Shown: in pieces, positions 55,600 through 64,000 of the stretch | How the letters are laid out: every line of letters begins with the position of its first letter | Numbering within the stretch: the stretch's first letter is position 1 | Source: Fusarium oxysporum f. sp. lycopersici 4287 | Lineage: Eukaryota; Ascomycota; Sordariomycetes; Hypocreales; Nectriaceae | DNA: 64,000 nt | Direction of reading: 5' to 3' | Assembly: GCF_000149955.1 (NCBI RefSeq) | Contig: NC_030992.1 | Coordinates: 3,116,850 to 3,180,849, forward strand | Translations under genes and position numbers: made by a program | The notes under the pieces: generated by a model | Database searches by the model: none | The model's input: only the letters and a program-made list of their open reading frames with translations | What the model was told of the DNA's origin: nothing

Positions 55600-57174
55600 A
55601 TGTCGATCGCACAGCTGTCGCAGCTGTTACCGCTTCCCGACGAGGAGCTTAAGCAGGTACTAGATTACGCCTCGACTCTCTCCACAACAGAAGCTGCAGA
55701 GCATTTTGGAAACCTTCTAGGAGACTCTCCACAGGCCATCGAGTTTATATCGTCGTTTAACGCCCGACGGCAAACTTCGGCGCCTGGGAGCTCGTCATAC
55801 TCCAATACCGCTGCGCCGCCTGAACCCGAATCACAGAATATCGAGGCCGTACCCAAGACGAAACGGCAACCAAAAAAGAAGAAGGCAAATATTCACACAC
55901 CGCAGGCAAGACAAGTTAACGACTACGCTGCACCTGCGGGTACAACTTACAGCAAGAAGGATCTGAGCCTTGACTACATCCCTCAGCGTTCGAGCGCACC
56001 CAGCAGTAACAATGCTTCGCGATCGAACACGCCGAAACCAGACCCTAAGCCTGTCGCAAAGCCTCCATCTAAGCAGCATGCCTCAGCTGGTTATCTTATA
56101 GGGGAAGGACCATCGAAACCTAAACCTAAATCTACGCCTGTATCACGAAGCTCTACACCAAAGCCAGCTACAAGCACAAAGATATCTATAGCTGGAGGCA
56201 TGCCGATGGCTGGAGCTTCGACTGCTATTTCTGATCTCGACGCTGCTATCAGGGCGCTGGAAATCTCAACAAATCCTACACTGGAGAATTCCAAGTCTAG
56301 GAAGTGCAATTGTGTCGCTACACGACACCCTCTTCAAGGCGCTGCGCCAAATTGTCTCTCATGCGGCAAGGTGATATGCATGAAGGAAGGTCTCGGACCT
56401 TGCACATTCTGCGGCAGCCCTCTCTTGACGCCAGATGATGTCCAAGCCATGGTCCGGGAGCTCAAGGATGAGCGAGGCCGCGAGCGAATGGCAGCTAACC
56501 GAGACGCCAATCGCCGTGCTGACGTTGCCAAGACCCCAGCGCCGTTTACTCAACCACGCGGCAACGACGGCGCTTCACTAAGCGACGCTGAAGCCAAGGC
56601 TCGTGCGCATCGCGACAAGCTTCTCAATTTTCAAGCACAAAATGCCAGGCGAACGACAGTCCGCGATGAGGCTGCTGACTTTGATGTTGGTGGAGCGCTT
56701 ACAGGGACAGGCAGCATGTGGGCAACTCCTGAGGAGAGAGCAAGAGAATTGAAGCGTCAACAGAAAGTGCTTCGAGAAATGGAGTGGAACGCGCGGCCGG
56801 ACTACGAGAAGCGAAAGCAAGTTGTGAGCATTGACGTGGTTGGCGGCAAGGTTGTTCGCAAGATGGCAGCAGTCGAAAGACCTGTGACTCCTGAGTCTGA
56901 TGAGGACCCTGTCGACAATGGCGCACTTGGAGAGACATCAGCGAACAAGAACAGTGGAAGAGGCGGCGGAGCCTTTAGCGGCAATCCTCTACTGGGAGCG
57001 CTGATCAAGCCTGTGTTTGATGCAAAGGGCAAGGGTGCGGAGGTTGAGGGAAGAGAATCGAGAAAGAAGAAAGGATGGCAGAGGGTCCAGCATGATCTGA
57101 ATAACAACGAGGAAGTGATTTTGGATGGAGGCGTTCAAGGGCATGATAGAAGTGATGAGCCAGCTTGTGGATGA
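55600..57174 (+). CDS. RQT4/TRIP4-like zinc-finger protein (ASC-1 family)
   Basis: A single-exon frame of 524 aa. The N-terminal ~55 residues form a helical region with LPLPDEELKQVLDYASTLS, resembling the CUE-like ubiquitin-binding part of the family. A Pro/Ser/Lys-rich linker follows. The diagnostic C2HC5 zinc finger is at about residues 230-270 (CNCVATRHPLQG, then NCLSCGKVICMKEG, then GPCTFCGSPL). Beyond it are charged helices (EERARELKRQQKVLREMEWN) and VVSIDVVGGKVV. Human TRIP4 and yeast Rqt4 act with the Slh1/ASCC3 helicase to split stalled, ubiquitin-marked ribosomes; this protein is probably the fungal counterpart. Confidence 0.85.
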   Translation: MSIAQLSQLLPLPDEELKQVLDYASTLSTTEAAEHFGNLLGDSPQAIEFISSFNARRQTSAPGSSSYSNTAAPPEPESQNIEAVPKTKRQPKKKKANIHTPQARQVNDYAAPAGTTYSKKDLSLDYIPQRSSAPSSNNASRSNTPKPDPKPVAKPPSKQHASAGYLIGEGPSKPKPKSTPVSRSSTPKPATSTKISIAGGMPMAGASTAISDLDAAIRALEISTNPTLENSKSRKCNCVATRHPLQGAAPNCLSCGKVICMKEGLGPCTFCGSPLLTPDDVQAMVRELKDERGRERMAANRDANRRADVAKTPAPFTQPRGNDGASLSDAEAKARAHRDKLLNFQAQNARRTTVRDEAADFDVGGALTGTGSMWATPEERARELKRQQKVLREMEWNARPDYEKRKQVVSIDVVGGKVVRKMAAVERPVTPESDEDPVDNGALGETSANKNSGRGGGAFSGNPLLGALIKPVFDAKGKGAEVEGRESRKKKGWQRVQHDLNNNEEVILDGGVQGHDRSDEPACG

Positions 57175-58602
57175 TCAGGCGGCCATGATGAAACTCATTT
57201 CTGGGGAAGATAGACATTTTCCATATCATGATAGACAGCGCAAAGGCTCATCTACCAAATTATGGTAGGAATTAAAATTGAAATAAGAGACGTAAATACC
57301 TGGCATTTCAAAGAATTCTCTCGTCTGTCAATGTTATATCCCAGCCTGTACTCTAGCTGCCGTTATCAGTGGTCAATGTTTACTACACACAATCATGATG
57401 GTCTACTATTGCCACGTGATCTCGCGTCATCAACGTCTCTGTCTGGCCCAAGCGTGTCATGGGGTCCCATTGAATGAGGGGGACAGGCGAAGTTGGGGTT
57501 ACAGGGGTGAGGTCATTGCTGTCGTACTCATTCGTCTGCATTCAAGCTGAGGTATGATGTCGAAAATGATTTGCTACAGTGTCATGTGCTGTTCTACTCC
57601 AACAATCATGTCGTGAGTGTTTTTACTGATGCCTACGCGTGTTGCGCAAGCTCATATTCCATCATTTCTCAAAAGCCCTCCCAAAACCTTGCAGCGCCAC
57701 GCGGCTTTTTGTATTTTCGAGGTGCATGAGTGGGAATGAGGTCTTTAATGGAAACCTCAGATCATGGCCCTCTCGTTTTTTCCATCACACCGTTGAAGTA
57801 CTCATTAGACTAAACGCTCCTGTGCCTATCATCGCATTTCTTCCGTTGTCACATTATTCGAGCACGCGACCCGACTGGCTTGTGTCACTGAGGAGATGGT
57901 AAAGTCAGTGCTGTAACTTCAGCGGATGAACGCCCTGCAAGTTGCCCGAGGACAACCCTGTAGCCACTAAAGCTTAGTGTATCTTTAGCAGATTTCGGGT
58001 CTGGGCTTGGCTTGTCGGGTCCCCACGCAGCCGCACATTTTAAGGTATTTTCTACGCTCGACTCAAGCCAAGTCGCGTATCAGACCGCGTTGAGACCATG
58101 CCAAACCATAAACCACCAGTGCAGGCAGGTGTAAAATGGCAACCTAATTCAGTTGACTTACTGCAGCTTGTATCTATCTTTTTTTTTTTTTTTTTTGGCT
58201 TCTTGCTGAATTTTCACTTCATCATTTTCAACGTTCATCTAATTACAGCTCCATGTCGAATAATCGTAAATAAACAAGACGACATTGGATATCGTATCAA
58301 ATCGTCAAAACCCAATAATTCCCTAGCTCCCTTGGTGGCCCGGATTTCCCGCCGCGTGGTCAGTCTCAGCATCTGTCTAGACCCTAGACCCTTCTCTCTG
58401 GGGCCCTCTAACGTGTGCGTCGCCCTCCACTTCAGTTGTCGGTCTGAACTCTCCAGCACCTCAAAGTGAGGGTTCACTTGTACAGCGGATCTACTAGGCT
58501 TACACGTTCTGGAATCCCTCCAATTGTGGTCCCCTCTCAGCGACTTGATCTTCGCCCTAACAACGTTCACAACTCCAAACCTGGAGGCTTCCTATTCCTG
58601 TC
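57175..58602. other. Long intergenic region with poly-T tract
   Basis: About 1.4 kb before the WHI5-like gene with no convincing gene. An 18-base T run lies at 58179-58196. The C/T-rich stretch 58370-58600 is probably a long 5' leader, which would suit a regulated cell-cycle gene. Confidence 0.45.
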
Positions 58603-60378
58603 ATGAGTCCAAATCAGCCTCTGGCTGAAATTGCGCTGGATAACAATCGCATTGCGCCTCCTCCCCCGTTCAAGACGACAGATACCCGACTGGACGCTCC
58701 CACTGAGACAGCACCAGCGACAGTGACGGGAGCGCGACAAGGTGGGGATTTCGCGGTACCACCACCCCCGGCCGACACGCTCTCGCGAGCCTCCCACTCA
58801 AACCCGATTGCATCAATAACGCCTACGCCAACGCCAACTGCTGCGCCTGCCAGCGATATTGCTGTTGATTCAACAGCTGGAGCTACAACCGCCCATGCCG
58901 TCGTTGTTGCAGCTATCGCCAAAATGCAGCGCAAATCTTCTGTCGACCGCGACGATGGCTCTACACAGAGCCATCCTCACTCAAACACCGATTCGCAAGA
59001 GACCACCATGACCACTTCTACAGATCCCGCATTCACACCCCCAGCCAGCGATGCCAGCAACTGCGCACCTGGTCCATCAAGTCAGGACAGCCAGTTGTTA
59101 CAACTGTCAGAGATTGCTGCTGCTCAGCACAGAATCGCAACAGATTCCACAAATTCACGGAAGCGAATGGCCGATGGAGAGGTTAAAAGCCGGACAGATA
59201 GCCAAAGTCCCGTGAAGGGCCATTCAAGAAACCCAAGCGCTATTAGCAGGACATCGGCAGCAGGTGGCCATATTGGAGAGGTATGTCGAATGCGATCTCC
59301 CGAGAACCGCCTCTCCGTTCAAGGACGTGATCAATCGCTTGTGAAGCCACGACTAACACGTTTATTCTAGTTGTCCAACGAGTTAAAGACGCGTCTGTCA
59401 TATGCCATGATCAAGGTCAACAAGGGTTGGCAGTCAAACTCACTTGAAGAAGTCGAGAATATGGCGTCCCAGGCCGCATCTCCAGTCTCAAGCACGTCGA
59501 CAATACATAACCGACAGGGTTCCTCAGCAAGCCCTCGAATACCCATGAGCAAGCCACCGTCCTCGTCAGCTCCTCTACCACAACCATACGGCTCTGCTAG
59601 CCAACGTCGAAAATCAAATACACCTCCAAGTTCATCGTGGAACAAGCCTGCACTTGCGCCTCCAGCACCCATCCGGCCTTCAGTTCTCGTGCCTAACTCC
59701 CATGCGAACCCACGCCGCAACTCCCACCCCAATCGAACTCCGAATATGTTGACACATTCTCATTCCGCTTCACCTCACACGCCTGGTCAACCCTCAACTG
59801 TGCCGCATGGACCCATATTATGAGCACGACAGACGCCTGATCTCATGTCACCGCATCAAAATGTTAGGGAACAAGATGCTATTGAGACTTTGCTGTTCAT
59901 GAGCAGTCCAGGCAACTCTGCCAATCTGAAGCACGCTTTCTCTCCTACGGGATCACCAGGGCCCAACGTTGGTATAGCTCGACCTCCGCCTCCACGACAC
60001 GCGTTGCCTTCAGGGCCGAGAAAACCGCTTCCCACATCCCAACGGCAACCTCAGCAAACGCGAAAAGCTCCTTATGATAAATCACCCATGGCCCCGCCAC
60101 CTGGATCGCCAATGGACCTGGATTCACCACAGCAACATCATGCTGCACAGAACAGGGTAGCACCCAGAAGGCGAACCATTGGTAGCCGAAGTCAATTAAG
60201 AGGGACGCTCTCGTTGCCAAGTGGTATCGGGCTAGGGAGCGGGAAAACAAGAAAACCACTGAGAGATGAGGATATAGAAAGGATGCTGGACAAGGCGAGT
60301 GTGGAGGCAGCCGACAGCTCTGATGATGAGGAGATTTTGATTCCAAGACGGGCTGTCGCGGGAGTCATGCAGTCATAA
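58603..60378 (+). CDS. WHI5-like G1/S transcriptional repressor, frame interrupted by one TGA
   Basis: Exon 1 (58603-59280) and exon 2 (from 59371, after a 90-bp intron with CTAAC branch) join in frame. The first ~225 residues are low-complexity Pro/Thr/Ser. Exon 2 opens with the WHI5/NRM1 family motif LSNELKTRLSYAMIKVNKGW, the segment that binds SBF/MBF transcription factors. The frame meets a TGA at 59821-59823, yet continues in the same phase to 60378 with family-like sequence (EQDAIETLLFMSSPGNSANL, a basic RRRTIGS patch, DEDIERMLDKASVEA). The full length would be 561 codons after the stop is allowed for. Possible explanations are a real nonsense change that shortens the protein to ~376 aa, an unusual intron with poor splice sites, or a sequence error. 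Confidence 0.75.
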
Positions 60379-61149
60379 GGGGATGATATATATGTGTGGC
60401 CATAATAGGCGCCGCTCGTTCGGGTTGCCTTACCACCTAGAGGTCTGTTTTTCAGGTATCTTCACGCCGCGCTTGGACCTCGCGACTTGTCATATTATAC
60501 CCTCGTGAGAGCCAAGTTACGAGGGTGTCGAGAGCTGGTCACTGTCGGTGCAGAATGGCATGAGAGGAGTTACGGAGCGGGTGGGCACTTGTGGCCTTGG
60601 AATATTATATTGGTCCGTGTTTGTCTACAGACCAGCCTGTTTAACTACGGTGTGGTGCATCTGACCATGGTTGGCTATTCATTTGGGTATAATGGGATAG
60701 CAGAGCTTCTTGCATGAAGGCACGAGACGAATCATGTGCCCCGCGATATCGCGAATATCGCCATGAGAAAATTGGCGTTCGAGGCAATTTGTTTCATATA
60801 TATAGGGCTGTGGCATCTATCAATACCGCATTGCATCCGTGGTCCGACTCGCTCCACTGAAGACTTTCCCCAGGTCGTGGATACATGCACAACGTATACC
60901 GATATTTGGCCGCTTGAACTGGGCTGACTCGCGAACTGACTGATCAAAAGAGAACGTGGTTTATTCTGGTCGCATGTGTGCGCAGTCGCGCTCGTGGTCA
61001 GAAGCCATTTGGGTTTCACCTGGATAACCCTAGCCAGATTTACACTCTGATACTGCATATAACGCCTGCCCAATAACGCCTAACAAAGATTTCCACCCAG
61101 TCATATGCCACATCTCATACTTGGTTTTTGTACTCTGGGAACAGAACCA
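60379..61149. other. Convergent 3' intergenic region
   Basis: About 0.8 kb between the WHI5-like gene and the next minus-strand gene. No gene recognised. Confidence 0.5.
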
Positions 61150-62018
61150 TCACCAAACCCTGCCAGTCTGTGCTGGTCTGATATACTCGGTGATGCTCAC
61201 AGCAACTGAGCTTGCTGGCCTTGAAGAGTCATATGCACTGCCAGGCAAGCCCAGATAACTACTCTGCGTGCGCCCCGGTCGACCCATAGGGAAATCCGTG
61301 CCGCTGGTCCTTCGACTCGCAGCCGTTGCTCTGTGCTCGAGCTCAGCCCATGCAGCAGCTGACCTTCGGCGTCGGGCATCTGAGCCAGTTGCAGCGTCGG
61401 CCAAGAAGAGAGTATAGTCGTTGGTGCTCTCACTGCTTGATTCGCTCGAGAGGGCGATACTACGTCTAGCAGTCAGGGCAGTGAGGGCTCGTTCCCGATG
61501 GTCCACATCGAGCTCGTCGTCTGTGCCGAAGCTTCTGGTAGTCCTGTTGGTGCGAAAGTTGTATGAGCAGAGGGTTGTCTCATCTGCCTCAGCCATCATG
61601 GTGAGGCGGTTAGAAGCTGTCTTTGAGAAGTCGCTTGCGGCGTGTCGGGGAACATAAGCGCCCCCATAGGCGGGATATGTGGGCGATTGAGGCGAAGAGT
61701 CATCGTCGTCGAATTGGTTGGCAGCTGAGGTAGACCAGAAGCGGGAGGCTCGTCTAGAAAAACGAGATTGTGTGGGTGGTGGAACCTATAAAGATATGTG
61801 AGAAAGGAGCATTGAAAGGAGAACTGGGGGCTTATTACCTCTTGAGGAATCACTTGGATGGTGTCATCATCTTCACTGTCATCATACAAGCGAACAGAGT
61901 TGGCGTGTCGTCTGGAACTAAGAGAAAGCCGGCGAGAAATGATGGAAAAGAATGACCTCTTGGGCGATTGATTGTTAGGGAGAGACTTGGATCGCTGAGT
62001 TCGTCGAGACTTCATCAT
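61150..62018 (-). CDS. Unrecognised basic, Ser/Arg-rich 271-aa protein
   Basis: Two exons (62018-61839 and 61785-61150) joined across a 53-bp intron with GTAATA donor and TAG acceptor encode 271 aa. The N-terminal 60 residues are basic (KSRRTQRSKSLP, SFFSIISRRLSLSSRR) and then acidic (DDSEDDDTIQ). The rest is rich in Ser, Arg, Ala and Thr, with RERALTALTARRSIALSSE and a long Ala/Arg helix (ARRRRSAAAWAELEHR) as the only structured-looking parts. There is no signal peptide or membrane helix. The many RxxS sites could be kinase targets. No family recognised. Confidence 0.65.
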
Positions 62019-64000
62019 GGCGATGATTGATTGATGTTGAAGAAAAGGAGTGTGATGTGGTATACAAGTTGAAAAAGAGAAGGAAAAATGAAAGAATGTT
62101 AAACGTGATGTGTATCAAAGTGAGACACTATCAACCGCGCTCCCTCTTCTCTTCTTCCTTCTTGAGAACGGGTTGGGCAAGGCTCGAGTTTATATCCACA
62201 AGGCCCCTGCATTTTCCCATATTCTACGAAGTAACCTCTCCCCAATTCAATAGTTGGTTTGAGAGGATATAAGCTTTAGGCTAGACTCTTTGGACGGGGG
62301 ATGTGATACGGCTTCGACCGACGCCATGGCATGTTCTAGGGCGGGATGTTTGTTCATGCCTGGTTTAGAGTTAAGGGTTTTATTAGGCGCTTTGAAGTGT
62401 CTATACTGTTTCTAATCATGATTTGTGTTAAACAGATGATTCGGCGTTACGTGCAGCAGTTCTATTGGTGGTGTGATTCGATGCAGGGCTGCTGGTTGTT
62501 TCGGATACAGAAATGTCAGGCGTTGTTGGTTTGTTGGTTCGCTTGGACCCTGAAACTTCTGAGACAGGTGTGACGCCTCATCCCGACGATCTGGAAGCAA
62601 GGGTATTGAAACAGCCTCCACCATCTCGTCGCTTCTATGACGATAATGCAAATTGTTCAGCATGAACCGTTAAACGCTGTATTCAATGCCTTTGTTTCGG
62701 CGTCAGTACTCCTGAGTTCTTCCAGCTCTAAGCCTTCAAAGAGAAGGATATTCGTCGGGCATAGAAAAGAGGCCAGTGGAGAACTATTCAGTGTGGATAT
62801 CGAGGTTGACGCCGCATGGTCGAATGCGGAAGTGAACTATTGACGCTTTTGGTGTGGAGGCGATTTGAGAACTGAAAGGGGAATAATGCGGTTCAAGAGA
62901 ATGTGTTTTAGGAGACTATCAAGCTTTTTGATGGACTTGCCAATATCCATCTTTCCGCAACATCGGTAAACCCGTTCTATTCTGGAACGTAAGTTGGTCG
63001 TTGCGATAACAATCCTCAGTCAGCCATTATCCATCTTTATTCTCTTCTACCTGTCTCTTCTCCTTTTTGGAAAACCCCTCAACTGACTCAAATACACCCT
63101 GACAGAGGCGTTTCACACATGCCCAATAGCCCTCATCCCTTATAAGCTTACCAGTAAGGATGTATCCAGCGGCGTTAAAGATAAGACGTGCTGTCACTGC
63201 AGATCATATGACCTGTGCCTGGCGTTTAGTTACCGGTTTGGTGTTTTGCGCTAGGAGACCGGCTCACCCGTCCCTCATTCCTTGCATCTTCGATGGTCTG
63301 CTATCGCCAAGTCGAGACTTTGTAACTTGTACTACTGGAGTTTATGGACTGTGGCTTAGGAAATGGATGCAGGAACGGGAACTTTAACTGTTCGAAATGT
63401 TAGGGGCTAAATAATGGAAGTTGTTCTTCCGTTGCCTCTGACGTGTCAAAGCGAAGCATTGCCGGTGTTGGGACTGTCGTAGATTCGTGATGATCCACTG
63501 ATCTTCATCTCAACCGAATAAAGTGGCTCTAAGATACAATACATTGCGTATTTTGACACATGTCAGACTACCTTTCCAGAGGCTATCCTCTATCTAAGAG
63601 TTCAGTTTGACTCAATCTCCCGTTCGTCCGTCTGTAGGTTATTTGTTATGTCTGAGACAAGCACTCTTACTTCCATCTACATTCCTTCCAAAGCACACTA
63701 TCTTTGACACCCTCACTGACGGTATAAGCCTAGACGTTGGTGCGCCGAAGCTTGAATTACCTATTCCAGCGATGATTACGCCAGTGAGGAATGCGTAAAT
63801 CATTATCGCCACACGTTTCGCGGAACACCAGCAACCTCCGCGGAATCGACCCCTCTATTCTATAATTATTCCATAATCCTTCTAGAATTTTGGTAGAAGG
63901 ATGGTTGATCTACCAAGCTCGGTCATATTGATACGATAGGGCCCATATACTGTCACTCCTTGCTCAGAAGATTACTGTCAGCATCGTGAACGTCACTGAA
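62019..64000. other. Right-end region without recognised genes
   Basis: About 2 kb up to the window edge. The frames present are short, overlap each other on both strands, and have no protein features. The left ~200 bp are the likely promoter and leader of the 62018 gene. The right end may belong to regulatory sequence of a gene outside the window. Confidence 0.45.

Noticed and set aside
1..64000. mimp-type MITEs, other DNA transposons, CRISPR arrays
   Set aside because: No terminal inverted repeats of the mimp type, no transposase frames and no spaced repeat arrays were seen.

Overview
The window is ordinary fungal nuclear DNA, most likely from a Fusarium species and plausibly the F. oxysporum complex. 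The evidence is 45-180 bp introns with GT..AG ends and CTRAC-like branch sites, about 28 protein genes with filamentous-ascomycete content, and two copies of a ~670 bp SINE-like element resembling the Foxy family of F. oxysporum. The species call is inference. A run of 111 N at 26311-26421 is an assembly gap. No rRNA, tRNA, CRISPR or prokaryotic features were seen. Exon boundaries were read by eye; most joined models keep frame exactly.

Left third (1-26 kb): an unrecognised gene running off the left edge; a cytosolic GH2 glycosidase; an ECM33-like receptor-L-domain protein with a transmembrane segment and cytoplasmic tail; an unknown 260-aa protein; SINE copy 1; a GNAT acetyltransferase; a Zn2Cys6 transcription factor; two secreted or wall-bound proteins transcribed head to head; a Myb/SANT-like DNA-binding protein; and a GAF-type hybrid histidine kinase.

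Middle (27-48 kb): an ICMT-like methyltransferase; a degenerate REI1-like zinc-finger gene; a divergent pair made of a class-C beta-lactamase/NylB-fold hydrolase and a relative of acyl-CoA:isopenicillin N acyltransferase; then housekeeping genes (BOS1, THI80, MIA40, an OM14-like protein, a DSD1-like enzyme). From 41 to 47.5 kb there is a compact group of metabolic type: MFS transporter, cytochrome P450, haloalkane-dehalogenase-like hydrolase and HSL-type esterase. SINE copy 2 sits inside the first exon of the P450, flanked by a 13-bp target duplication. The uninterrupted reading frame can be traced exactly on both sides.

Right third (48-64 kb): mainly conserved housekeeping genes (SPF1 P5A ATPase, mitochondrial malate dehydrogenase, an RQT4/TRIP4-like RQC factor), a WHI5-like G1/S repressor with an in-frame TGA, an unknown basic/Ser-rich protein, and about 2 kb without a recognisable gene.

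Most rewarding points: the recent SINE pair and the P450 knockout; two genes whose frames are broken by a single TGA; the acyltransferase/NylB-like divergent pair; the membrane-anchored ECM33-like architecture; and splice oddities (a NAGNAG acceptor inside a zinc cluster, a start codon split by an intron).
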